Shown one piece after another: positions 1 to 10,390 of a stretch of DNA of 64,000 nucleotides. Positions within the stretch are counted from its first letter, which is position 1, and the number at the start of each line of letters is the position of its first letter. The position numbers and the translations under genes were made by a program. Where the stretch lies: positions 1 to 64,000 of the forward strand of contig JADLZK010012665.1 of assembly GCA_015847255.1 (NCBI GenBank). The letters are read 5' to 3'. Origin of the DNA: Hyparrhenia diplandra. Lineage: Eukaryota; Streptophyta; Magnoliopsida; Poales; Poaceae. The notes under the pieces were generated by a model. That model ran no database searches. It was not told where the DNA came from and was given only the letters and a program-made list of their open reading frames with translations.

Positions 1-1
1 A

Positions 2-628
2 TCTAAACCTTCTATAATTAAACCCCCTTAAGAAGCTTCTTTAAGTAGCTGGTGAAGCCACGTCATCACCGGTCCCGCAATTCACTAAACTTGGCATGCA
101 TGTTCAGGCGTGTAGAGGCAAAGCGTCACCCCTGTCATGTCGGTTCCATGCATACATGCAGCCACTAATTATTGTTGCTCTGAACTCCACCAAGGATGCA
201 TTCAATTTGATGCACTCTGAACTCCACCAAGGGAGGCATTCAATTTGATTTAGTGTGTGTGCTAATGCATAGAGGCATCCGAAGGGTCTATCAGCATGCA
301 TGCTTCAGGGTGTCTTTCTAAACCTTCTATATGGGAACCTTCTTAAGAGTTCTGAGCAATGGTGGTGATACGTCATCACCGGTCCATAATTCACTAAACT
401 TGGCATGCATGTTCCAGGCGTGTAGAGGCAAAGCGTCACCCCGTCATGTCCGGTTCCATGCATACATGCAGCCACTAATTATTGTTGCTCTGAACTCCAC
501 CAAGGATGCATTCAATTTGATGCACTCTGAACTCCACCAAGGAGGCATTCAATTTGATTTAGTGTGTGTGCTAATGCATAGAGGCATCCGAAGGGTCTAT
601 CAGCATGCATGCTTCAGGGTGTGCTAAT
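2..628. repeat. Tandem duplication of a ~310-bp unit
   Basis: Two copies lie head to tail, about 2-316 and 317-628, each opening with tctaaaccttctat. They differ by a few small indels and substitutions. Each unit contains an inner direct repeat built on the phrase tgaactccaccaagg followed by gcattcaatttga. The small ORFs here cross the repeat and show no family signature, so I do not call a gene. Confidence 0.85.
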
Positions 629-2132
629 AATAGGGGGCATTCGAAGGATCAGCGTGCACTACAATCTCCCCATCATGATATCCATATATATATATATGGA
701 TATATCGATGATCCTATGCTCCTAACGCATCGACATGGATGTGCTTTCAGTGTGTGTGCTAATAATATATATATCGATGATCCTGGTGCTCTAACGCATC
801 CCCTAGAAGCAATTTTGACTGATCCACGCCGTCGCTGCTGATGGCCGTCGCGGTGGCGTCCACGTTACTGACGAAGCTCTGGAGGTCGGAGGCCTGCAGC
901 AAGGCTCCCGCCGGCTCAGCGACCTCGTGGGCATCCAGGTGACGGTGTATGTACGCAATACGCCACCAGAGGTCCAGTCCAGACTCCAGAGGCCGCAAGC
1001 AACGAACGTCCCCCAGCCCAAGCCTTTGCATTGCAGTCAGCGTACATACATGATACATGCTATAGCCCAGGTCTCGTCTCTCGCGTCGACGCGTCGTTTG
1101 CCCTTCCGCTCGCCCGACGCCGCCTGCCTGCCTTCCGTAGTTTTCTATTCGTGGGCGACGAACCGGCCGCAGGCGCCGAGCGCGATCGTACGCGCGTGGG
1201 ACTGTGGGATCTCTTCGTTTGATCTGTCGACCCCAACGCAACCTCTAAAGGTAATTCAATCGCTTCATTCCTTTTCTATTCCATCAATCCATTCTGGCAT
1301 TCTTAGATTAATATATTTTATTAGACACAAATTATAAAATTAGGAGGCTCTAATTTGTGGTTGTTTTTCATACAGTAGTGCTGTCCTGCTTGGTTATTCA
1401 ATTTAATTGATGGCATCGTTGCATCGTTTTTCAAAAAGAAAAGAGCCAGAGCCAAATAGTGGCAACAATGACCATAGCTCATGTCCTGATGATGTTAACT
1501 GGGAAGAGGAGATTAAGTTTGATCTAGGATGATGAAATTGTCTTATTTGCTATGTGGGAGAAAGATGAGATGATGAAAGTCACCAATGAGGCTATGGTTC
1601 ATCGCTTTATGCAAATGAAACATCGTAGATTTGATGATGAAGATTAAAGGTAATTTAATGTGATATATGTTTTTTCATTTGATCATTCTTTCTTCCTAAA
1701 ATATTTGTGTAACAAATCATTTATTCTCTTCTTATAGGCTGCTCAATCTTTTGGGAAGACATGATATTGAAGAATAAATCATCGTGTTGACATTATTTAG
1801 TTTGTGCTACACCAAGTTAAACAAATATTATTGGACTTCTCTTTTTTGGGTAAATATATTTTATCTCTTCCTTATAGTCGCACCCCGTCCGTTTCGCTCT
1901 AGCTTTTGCGACCCATATGTATCGTCTCTAATTCTTAGTGATTGACATTGTAACTCATTTATATTTTTTTTCCATACCCGACGCGGAGAGTCCCTCCTAG
2001 TCTTACAAATAAACAAGTTCTAGCCACAGGCAAGCATGCACTACCATATAAAATGATTTGAGAAGTCAACATCTCTGATTAACAGAGATGCTCACATTTA
2101 GGAAGTCATTGTAAATGGTCATGCGGCCTCGG
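629..2132. other. Intergenic: microsatellites, one GC-rich patch, AT-rich sequence
   Basis: There are short TA-dinucleotide runs at about 680-770, flanked by an imperfect repeat with the phrase atcgatgatcct. At 780-1245 the DNA becomes GC-rich and is open on both strands; the minus-strand reading (759-1241) matches no family I recognise. The rest is AT-rich with no coding signal seen. Confidence 0.5.
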
Positions 2133-2702
2133 TGATGGATCTAGGATTTTAGCATAGTGTATGCGACAAAAAAAATAAATAATAAAGCAAAAATGAAAAA
2201 AAAAAAAGTAAGCACAATTGTGATCTGCACAAAAAATATGTGATTGAAAAAAAATACTAAAAACAAAGGTCAAAAAATTATTTGGCTAAAAGAAATTTAA
2301 CTGGCAACCTCTTCATTATTATTATCATTAGCATTCAAACTGCTTACCATTGAGCTACAATAATGTATCGGTGTATATGGTTTCAAATTTACTTATCATG
2401 ATAATTAAGTGTTAAGTAAAAGTATAAGGCTGGCCCATAGTGTATGCCATGGCCCACGGAGCATCGCCATGGGTCCTCCCCTAAGTATCCTAGTGGCGGG
2501 CCTAGGATTTTACCATAGGATATGTGGTAACAAAAATTATTATTATTATTTTAATAAACAAAACAAAAAATGAAAAAAATAGTAAGTACAATTGTGATCT
2601 GCACGACAATATGTGATTAGAAAATAGTAAAAACAAAGGTTAAAATATTATTTGGCTAAAAGAAAATGAACCGGCGACCTCTTCATTAGCATTCAAACTA
2701 CT
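2133..2702. repeat. Diverged direct repeat pair
   Basis: Two related copies at about 2133-2350 and 2492-2702 share a common order of phrases: ctaggatttta, a poly-A tract, acaattgtgatctgcac, atatgtgatt, atttggctaaaag and cctcttcatta. They are separated by about 140 bp. They look like old copies of one repeat; no coding sequence is seen. Confidence 0.7.
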
Positions 2703-2704
2703 TA

Positions 2705-2918
2705 CCGCCCTCGTTTCAAATTGTATGTCGTTTTGACTTTTGTTACATCCATTTTTCGTCTTGTTTTGACTTATAATATTGAACAGAGTGAGTAGGAGAT
2801 ATCCCTGCCTCTGGGAAAAAAACGAGACGAAAAATAAGACCTGTGTTCATTTTTTGCCAGCGTTTCTTTAGTAGTTTTTTTTTTCAAAAGTTATTCTTTA
2901 TTTAGAACGGAAAGAAGT
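2705..2918. mobile_element. Stowaway-like MITE, diverged
   Basis: The left end carries ccctcgtttcaaattgta and the right end carries tttagaacggaaagaag. These are degenerate versions of the Stowaway terminal inverted repeat (CTCCCTCCGT and its complement) known in grasses. TA dinucleotides flank both ends, as expected for a Tc1/mariner-type target duplication. There is no coding capacity. Confidence 0.55.
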
Positions 2919-3038
2919 ATATGATATGCTTCGACAATCATACTACTAAAACGTGCTCGTTACAAAATAAATAATTGATTTAGCTAGGTCATGAAAGGTA
3001 CCAAATAAAATTGTATGCACGCACAGTACGTTACGTAC

Positions 3039-3255
3039 AGATTCTCTTGAGCTTGGCTTTGAGGCTAGTGATGAGATGCTCGCTCTTGGTAACGCGGAAG
3101 TAGTAGTCCGCGTAGTCCTCCTGCCTCACGCAGTTGGGCGGGTTCGCCGTCCCGATGGCGAGCACGGTGGCTGGGCCGTCGGCAGGCAGCTCCCGCCTCC
3201 TGTCTCTGCAGGCGACGGACGCCGGCCTCGCTATTTGGTTGCCGAGCAGAGACAT
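3039..3255 (-). pseudogene. Type III polyketide synthase (chalcone synthase superfamily), orphan exon 1
   Basis: The encoded 72 residues match the N-terminus of plant type III PKSs: the stretch ATVLAIGTANPPNCV, then DYYFRVTKSEH, then KLKRIC. The exon ends inside the Cys codon at a good splice donor (T|GTACGTAA). This is exactly where the conserved chalcone-synthase-family intron sits. Family enzymes condense malonyl-CoA on a starter CoA. Exon 2 carries the rest of the fold, including the catalytic Cys-His-Asn, and would lie to the left. I find no trace of it in the 3 kb before the window edge. Either the intron is very long and exon 2 is outside, or this is a truncated or transduplicated fragment. 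I favour the fragment. Subfamily (chalcone, stilbene or alkylresorcinol synthase) cannot be told from this exon. Confidence 0.75.
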
Positions 3256-4060
3256 CGTAAAACTCGTAGCTAGGCTCGTCCCTCGTCAGATACGTGCAAA
3301 AAAGACGAGGTAGCCAAATGAGAGATGAGAGTGGCTAGTGCAAACTACAACGTATTTATAAGAGCAAGCCGGCTGCTGGCTGAGTCCATATGCCATGTCA
3401 TAAGCAGTAAGTAAAGAGCCTGTACATATAACAATTTGGCTAAGAGGAGGTCGCCTGTAACAAAAAAGTATTTAGTAATGTATATCAAGAGAGAGATAGG
3501 AAGGTGGTGGGAACAAGCGCATGCCACTGGCTGAGAACGGCGGTGTTAGTCATCCAACCCGGCGGAGAATTTAGCGCCGTCTTCTATTCGCTCTCTATTT
3601 CTCTCTGCCACGCGATGGTCTATTTGCAGTCCCTCCCTAATGGCCAAGCCGGCGGGCTCTTCCTAGATCGATGTTCATGGGGTTGGTTCCCTGGTGAGCG
3701 CGACCGCCTTCTGGTCCATGCTCCCGTGGTCGACCCGCCAGTGGAAACTAAAGGCGCCAGCGGGAGGGGCTCCCAGTGAGAGGCGATTGCTTCGCAGGTT
3801 CGTGCCCCGAGGTAGAGCTGCCCGGCGAATACGAAGATGAAGATTGGCGCTGGCGTTCGACAGGTGGACGCTGGCGAGCGGGGCCATTGCCGGTTTTTTC
3901 GGCATGTCGCCTTGCCAGTGGGGTGGCCGGTGCAGCTCTGCGGGTTGTGTCGCGCAGCCGACACACGCCGATCCCCCTTGGTGAGGTTTCAGCAAGATGA
4001 CTAGCAGCAATGGCGGTGGTAAATTGCTTGATCTGGAACTTGAGCTGACTTCAACTTACT
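3256..4060. other. No gene recognised; GC-rich block at 3504-4000
   Basis: The block is open in several frames on both strands, as GC-rich plant DNA often is. None of the readings (for example 3620-3964 minus or 3504-3779 plus) shows a domain or repeat I know. It could be transposon-derived. The 3256-3503 part, upstream of the PKS exon, shows no clear TATA box. Confidence 0.4.
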
Positions 4061-5776
4061 AGGTGGCAGACTGTCAAGCCGGGCGAGGAGAAATAAACGG
4101 ACTACTCACATCTACTATCCCTATATTAGGAACCCCCACTAAGTAGTTCTTAGACTTGCAAGCATGCCACCTCAGTGGCTCTACTAACATCCACTATCAT
4201 ATCCGCTCAACCCTGTATGCATGATGTCCCATCTGATAGAATCTTAGATCGACACTAGGTGCTGATCCAGTGGGTACAACTCTATTACGATGAAAATCAG
4301 TTTGATCCATGACTGGATACAGAGGGAAGGAGGGAATGGATAGGAAGATGTGGATGTACGCATTTTGAAAGAGGTACTCGTCATCCCCTTTGTCGGTGTC
4401 GGATAGAGGTCGATGTAGATGCGACGCCGGTGGAGCTTCCCATTTGGCGGCGCCACCCTCTCAATCGGACTAGGGTTAGGATGGTGGGGACTGGTGGCTG
4501 TTCGAACCTCGTTATCTTAGCCTCGTGGCCCCCACCTCCTCTCTTATAGGCATTGTGGCGACGGGGGTCACCAGCCACTTCATTGGGCGGGCATCCCCGA
4601 TCAGGACATGAGTCAAGGGCTCGATTAGCCGCGTTGGGCCAATCGGGTGGAGATCAATCTAACACCATCGTCTCCGGTATACCTCTTCACATGCCCAACA
4701 AATTCATTGATTGATCGATATCATCAGTCTAAGAATTTGTCATCACCTATCTCTCCTTTTTTTTTGAAAGAAAATCACCTCTCTCTTCCTCTCCCATCCG
4801 CAATGATTGAAATACTTGAGAACCATTCTGTACTGTTCCAACCAAGAATAGTTTTGCACAACCGAATAGGCACTGCCGCTTTGCATGCCTCTCCCGAATT
4901 CCATCTGTGTAATAACCATGATTTCTATTACTCTTCCTCACCATAAATCTCCTTGCAATTGGAGTGCAGCAATAACTGCTGATCAACTCTGTAAAGTCTT
5001 ATAAATAGTCAGTAGAGGCACCGTGATTGTTCAATTAATAGCGCAGGAGAGAAGAAATCTGAAGAGGGCGAGAGTGATCTTTCAACTATGGACATAGTCC
5101 AACCATGATCTCACGTGTTCTAGCATGCAGATATTTTTTGAATCTTTGAATCAATCGGAGCACCAACAATGAAACCAGATTGTTCTTCTGATCTGTCCAG
5201 AGAAAAATTTCTTTTCATGGATGCTTCTCAAAGTTTCTCTTTTTATCAGAGAAGATATGAGCTTAGAAAATTATTATTTTTGACACTCCATTTATTATTT
5301 TATTGTGGCGACATGCAATGAGATAATCAGTTCATCACATCAGGTAATTTTAAAGTTTTGATTTTTTTTTTGTTTTCTATTTTAATTTTTATCCTAACTC
5401 ATTTATATTCACTCTTCGTACCGGTGGCAACGGCGAGGAATTCTACTAGTTCTAAAACAACTGATGTGCATTATCTAGCTGCACAACCATGGGACCTCCA
5501 CCATGTCGACTCTACTGCAATTGCAGCTAGGTCCTTGCACATCGCCATGTCGATCAAGCTAATTCGCCGCAGTTTGTAGTGCCTTGATTGCCTTCTTAGG
5601 GAGGTCCTATCTAAAGCTGTCAATGTACTCTGCGACTGCTGCATGTGACGCCGACAACTTGCCATTGATAAAGTCTAGCTTGCACATAAGCTTGAGTTGT
5701 GCTCGCTGTGCCACCGGCATGGAAGAAGGGCGTGTGGCCGGCTGGAGCGGGTGGGAGCAGGTGGCCTGCGTCCTCT
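4061..5776. other. Intergenic, AT-rich, no gene seen
   Basis: ORFs are short with no known motif. At 4752-4775 a poly-T tract ending in gaaagaaaa is flanked by imperfect copies of atcacctatctctcc and atcacctctctcttcc. This resembles a tiny retroposon tail with a target-site duplication. Confidence 0.4.
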
Positions 5777-5888
5777 GTTCCTCGAACTGCTGGCCTGCTT
5801 CTCAGAAGCCGGAGGTGATCGAGGCCGGTGTTGTTCCTCGACCTGCTGACCTGCTTCTCAGAAGCCGGAGGTGATGGAGGCCGGTGTT
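5777..5888. repeat. 56-bp tandem duplication
   Basis: Two adjacent copies (5777-5832 and 5833-5888) start with gttcctcgaactgctgg and gttcctcgacctgctga. They end with a shared gaggccggtgttg. They are near-identical and recent-looking. The reading that crosses them (5584-5874 plus) has no recognised domain. Confidence 0.8.
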
Positions 5889-5973
5889 GGAAGCAGCGGC
5901 TCAGGAATTCCTAAACATCATCTCGCGGAAGGAGAGATGATAATGATAAATATGAATTATTCTTGTGCTGACT

Positions 5974-6873
5974 GCTGACGGTGAAACATAAATACTTTTA
6001 TTAACTACGACGACGACCGGCCAAGACAAGAGAGTTGGCGCACACGACAAGCTAGAGAGACCACATAGATGCATGCATGATCTAGTGCTGTTAATTTTTG
6101 GACGGCATACATAAAAGCTAAAATTCTAGATTCGCCAATGAACACAGATACATGATGCATGCATGATCTGGTGCTGTTGATACAGTGTATCAACAACCCT
6201 GCTAACTGACGGGCTCAGCACGTTAGCAAATTGTTATGGGTGGTCACTATCACTAACTAGTGTGGCCCCATGAATTTTTGTTATGCTTGATGTAAACACA
6301 AGTCTTCATACAGTATATGAACACAAGAGACTTTGGTGTGGCCAAATTAATGAAGGAGAGGAAAGAAGAGCATTTCACACACTGTCACTTGTATTCATCT
6401 GAGCCTCCTTGGCTATAAATAGGAGGTTCCTTTCCATTATAAATACACCAGGAAAAAATGAATACAATGAAGACCTCTTTCCTCTCTTATCTCTATGTGG
6501 CCCCCTTTCCATTATAAATACACCAGAGAAAAAATGAATACAATGAAGACCTCTTTCCTCTCTTATCTCTATGTGTTCTGCGTGCCTATCTTGTGTGCTT
6601 GTGTGATATAGACAGAACCTGATTTCTAACAATGCTGACGGTGGAACATAATTAATAATTAGGACGACCATCCAACAGTTGTCGCATGGACGACTCGATA
6701 ACAGAACAAGAGCGACCACATATAGACACACTGATACATGATGCACGCATCATTATCTGGTGCTGATGACGGTGCAGCGCTGGGGCTGTTGATACACAGT
6801 GTAGGGTGGCTAACGGGCTGAGCACGTTAGCAGATTGTTTGGTGGTCACCAAAACTAGTGTGTTCCCATGAAC
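5974..6873. repeat. Diverged direct duplication split by an LTR-like insert
   Basis: Unit 1 (5974-6274) and unit 2 (6634-6873) begin with gctgacggtg and end at ccatgaa. In between they share phrases such as tacatgatgcatgcat, tctggtgctg, gggct(c/g)agcacgttagca and actagtgtg. The insert between them is described separately. Confidence 0.7.
6279..6631 (+). mobile_element. Solo-LTR-like element (Copia-like)
   Basis: The element starts TGTTA and ends TAACA, the short inverted ends typical of LTRs. It contains ctataaatagg at about 6413, a likely LTR promoter, and an inner 75-bp tandem repeat (6429-6503 and 6504-6578), each copy carrying a tataaata box. No internal retrotransposon domains adjoin it. 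I cannot see a matching 5-bp target duplication, so solo-LTR status is inferred. Confidence 0.5.
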
Positions 6874-8656
6874 ACCCAGCCTAATTAAATACGGTGACTT
6901 TCCTGAATCAGACTCTTTGGCTGCTTCAGGCTGTTTGGTTTAAGCCATGGCATGCACTAGAACTCTAGAAGCCTCCGTCCATAACATGCATCCTTATCTT
7001 ATCATGCATCCGTCCATACGCACACAAAGCGCCCACTGCACGGCTGTGATGGCTTAAAGCCACTGTACTTTTTTTTTTTTTGCGTAATTACTTTAATTCA
7101 TTACTGCAAATTTCTATAAATTTATACCGTAATTTACCTTTTTAGTATTTAAATCCCACAGATTTATTTATTGCAATTTACTTTCCGTATTTAATTTCTG
7201 TATATTATTTAAATGTCATTTACTTTTCGCATTACTTTCAGTAAATTATGTATTTGCAAATTATATTCCGCGAGAAAGGTCGTGAACGTAATCCTGAAGA
7301 TTACGGACAACAAGACTATATATATGCGGGAAGCATTTTGCTTGGACCAATATGCACTAAATCATGTTGCAAAGTGACCAGAAATCACTGCATAAAGAGG
7401 CCTGAAGCCTCACATGGAAATGGTATAAGCCATTTAAATAGTGCACCGATGATTAAGGAAATTATAACGTTTCCTAGAATAAAATTTTATTTTGCAGGAA
7501 AATTATTCGGTGGCTTCTGTGGCTAGAAACGAAATATGTTCTGTTGATAATAGCACCACTAATATAGTTCTGTGGAGACTAGGTATTCTAAAAAGTATTC
7601 ATATTGATACTTTATTATCTTTGTTTGCTTGTAATAAACTTCAGTTAACAATTAATTTAAATATATATTCCTCGTCATATTAATATTTCACCTTTGCATT
7701 GCCCTCCGTGTCTACACAACATGTGTTTAGCTCAAAACCTTACATTCAGCTATGCATTTGGCCTAGAAATCGACATGCTCACTCCTTAGTGCTTATTGTA
7801 CAAGTTGTATACGTATAGTTGAGTCAATTTTTCAATATTAATAACAATCATAGAGAATGAGTAATTTATATACATTATAGAGATGTATTCTTAATTTTTT
7901 AGTGATAGATATAGGTAATTTGGGTTTTTAGAAGTTACTTCACGTTATTTAAGTAGTAGCGTAGATGTTGTAATTCAGATTAAAAAATTTAAGGTGATAA
8001 TGACATATGTGGGTATTGTAACTGAATAAACATAGGTGCTTATTTTAGGTTATTTTTAAAAAATGACGGTGACGAGAACAATATTTTGATGGTTTTTAGA
8101 TCTTGTTTTAATGCAGGAGATGGTAGCTTTTTAGAAAACTGCACATACCTAGTGGATATTTTTTTATGATTATTAGAGATTGTCAGTGCGGGCTTACGCC
8201 TTTTATAGTGCAAAACAACTTAGGTATGTATGATACACATCAATCTCTGATTGTAGACCTGGGGTGAGGGCGGCAGGCCGAACGGTCGGTGGTGAGGGTT
8301 AGGGTTAGGCCTCCCTCTCTCCTGTCGGCTATAGATTTTGGGCACGACATGGTGGCGGCGACGGGTTGGCCGGCGGTCAACGGCGGGGGCAGACGGTGGG
8401 GGCAAGCACCACCCGAGTTAGTGGGGCAGGCTCATCCTATGAGGGCGGGAGGTGGCCTGGGGGGGAGAAGGGAAAGAACTCTTTGGGAAGATGTACAATG
8501 CGGAGCACACACGGGCGGGCATTTGGGCACTACTATCCTTAGCGGCGTGCATCATCAGGGGAGGGGGAGGGTGTCGCAAACTCGCAATGGGTGAGATTGG
8601 GGTAGTTAAGAACTTATACGTTTTTGAAAAACACAATTATCCACAATTGGGAAATA
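6874..8656. other. Intergenic, AT-rich; GC-rich patch at 8260-8600
   Basis: 7080-7260 is a T-rich stretch resembling LTR sequence. 7248-7683 contains open but unrecognised frames. 8260-8600 is GC-rich with short overlapping ORFs on both strands and no motif. I see nothing I can name as a gene. Confidence 0.4.
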
Positions 8657-9199
8657 CTCCCCACGTCCAAAAAAATGAAGTTCTCACATTTTAAGAAGAA
8701 GAATGCAATTCTCACATTTCAAGAAGCCAATCCATTTGAAGTTTGACTAAAATAATAAAAACAAGTACTGCCCTATAACGTCCCGACCAGGGATGACGGT
8801 TAAGATCCACTCTACACGTTGAGTGGACCACACCTGCTAATTAATTCTCTTTGCGCTTCGTCCCGCTTCAGCGCAAAAGAATGATCCGAGTTAACAGCCT
8901 CCCGGCCTAAGCTTTTTAAACTGGCGAACTCAACTTCGCTTTCACGACGTGTACTAAACTTAGACCCTGCACCGAAGCTACAGTGCCCAACCACTACAGT
9001 ACCCGCGAATTTGGCCTGGCCCATCTTGGCCCATGGGCTGGGGTCTCACATGCCCTTTATGATACGAAATAATCACAATAAAATTAACTATGCAACATAT
9101 TTTATAAAAAGAAATTTAGTTGAAGACATAAATGTTAATAACATTACTATAAAATTGTCAAATTTAACCAAGTTTGAGTGATAGGAACCAATAGTTGCA
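8657..9199. mobile_element. Stowaway-like MITE remnant, interrupted
   Basis: It starts after TA with ctccccacgtccaaaaaaatg, a common grass Stowaway end. It continues with ttctcacattt and aagtttgactaaa. The second half resumes at about 9056 and includes aaccaagtttgagtga. The expected right inverted end is missing, replaced by a long poly-T tract (about 9201-9226). It is split by the element at 8774-9050. Confidence 0.5.
8774..9050. mobile_element. Solo-LTR-like insertion with 5-bp target duplication
   Basis: A 277-bp element is bounded by perfect tgccc repeats at 8769-8773 and 9051-9055. A 5-bp duplication is the LTR-retrotransposon signature. The left end tataacgtcccg would be a mutated TG start, and the right end is gggtctcaca, a CA end. 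It lies inside a Stowaway-like MITE, so it is younger than that MITE. Confidence 0.6.
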
Positions 9200-9397
9200 T
9201 TTTTTTTTTTTTTTTTTTTTTTTTTGACCGAGATAGCACACTGTGGCTAACGTGAGTAAACACACAACGAGATCACATTTATAAGAACTGGGTCCGGGAT
9301 CTTAGCGGTCCGGGATCTTAGCTTTCCTCTCGTCACGGCGGGGGCAGCGTTGTTCCCCGTCTAGACCCTAGCCCACACGCCTTGCTTGTGCTGTGGC

Positions 9398-9816
9398 ATG
9401 GCCAGCGTCGGCAAGAAGCCCGGCGTGCCGGTATTGGGATGGTGGCTCGTGGTCGTCGGCACCGTCCGCCTGGCCTTCACCTGGTCCTGCTTCTCCGGCT
9501 CCGCGGGGCTCTGCTCTGCCACCTACTCCGGAACACAGAGTACGTGCTTTAGATCAGTGGTAATCTTTAATCATCCATAGTTCTACGAATCGATGCGCCA
9601 GTATTAAGCGATCGAGCTTCAGTGACAGGCGTGCATGCGCGCACGGTTCTGCTGTCGTGCACGCTCTGCTTCCTGTGCGCCTTCAACCTCCACAACAAGG
9701 CGCGCCCGCATGGCAACCTTGCTGTCCTTCATCTACGCCTATGGGTATTTTGTGGTCGAATACCTAGTACCACACCGTCCCTGCATCAAGTCTCGCCGCG
9801 CTCGGCTTCTTTGCAG
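9398..9816 (+). pseudogene. ERG28: ERG28-like sterol biosynthesis scaffold gene, truncated and frameshifted
   Basis: Exon 1 (9398-9539) encodes a start similar to plant ERG28: VLGWWLVVVGTVRLA, a membrane segment. It ends at donor A|GTACGT. Exon 2 begins at 9623 after an AG acceptor. Joining rebuilds an ATG codon and continues VHARTVLLSCTLCFLCAFNL, matching the conserved ERG28 core VHGRT...CTLCFLCAFNL. After residues NKAR the frame shifts. The homologous peptides LLSFIYAYGYFVVEYL and then SLAALGFFAG appear in the other two frames, ending at donor GTAGGT (9817). A few core residues between the HART and LSCT parts are missing. No exon 3 follows. Instead a partial copy of the exon 2 phrase gcatggcaaccttgct recurs at about 9872. 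ERG28 is an endoplasmic-reticulum membrane protein that tethers C-4 demethylation enzymes. Here it is non-functional as written. Confidence 0.75.
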
Positions 9817-9984
9817 GTAGGTCGTAGACTCTTGATGGTTTAGAGTCTATGTGAATAGACAAGGCCCTCCGCATGGCAACCTTGCTTTCCTTCATCTTCC
9901 TCAATTAAACAGCCATGAAATAAAATAAAAATTCAAGTACCCGGAAGTACCAACGGCTCATATATGGAACGGAGGAGTACTACT

Positions 9985-10320
9985 GAACAAGTTTGAAGAG
10001 AACATTAATGATTTTTTTTCAATATATAGCAGATGTGTTAATATTGTCGTTTTGAACGCAGTGCCATCGATCGTATGGATGCTTCTTGAGTGGAACTCCC
10101 ATTCCCATGGGCATGGCCTCCCGTACTGCTGGCAAGCAGCCCTGATAAAACGGCGTCATCTGTTGTTTGCCAATCAATTGGCCAATGTATGAATGTATCT
10201 CACGTACTACTAGTACGTCCGGATGAATAATCAAGCACGTAAAGTCTTCAGTTATATGGCCTCCTATATATATATATATGGGTACACATATAATAAATCA
10301 ATGTAAAGCATGCAAACCTT
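9985..10320. repeat. Dispersed repeat, copy A
   Basis: About 335 bp from gaacaagtttgaagagaac to gcatgcaaacctt. It is matched almost base for base by 29590-29891, with small indels including an extra (TA)n tract and about 20 bp here. The shared core includes tgataaaacggcgtcatctg and acgtactactagtacgtcc, a perfect palindrome. No coding sense is seen. Confidence 0.9.
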
Positions 10321-10390
10321 CAACGGCAGGATAGACACCACATATTGCAAGTTTGCATGCTTTACATTACAATTACATTGATCTATTAGG
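10290..10390. repeat. Short inverted repeat next to the NLR 3' end
   Basis: The sequence atcaatgtaaagcatgcaaac (about 10296-10317) recurs inverted as gtttgcatgctttacatt plus acattgatctatt (about 10351-10388). About 35 bp separate the arms. It may be the inverted end of a small element or a fold-back duplication of the tail of repeat copy A. Confidence 0.65.

Noticed and set aside
759..1241. A 160-codon minus-strand ORF as a gene
   Set aside because: No recognisable domain, open on several frames because of GC content, and it runs into AT-rich repeat sequence without splice support.
8300..8320. gagggttagggttagg as an interstitial telomere repeat
   Set aside because: Only two partial units, and plant telomeres are TTTAGGG; it is chance G-rich sequence.
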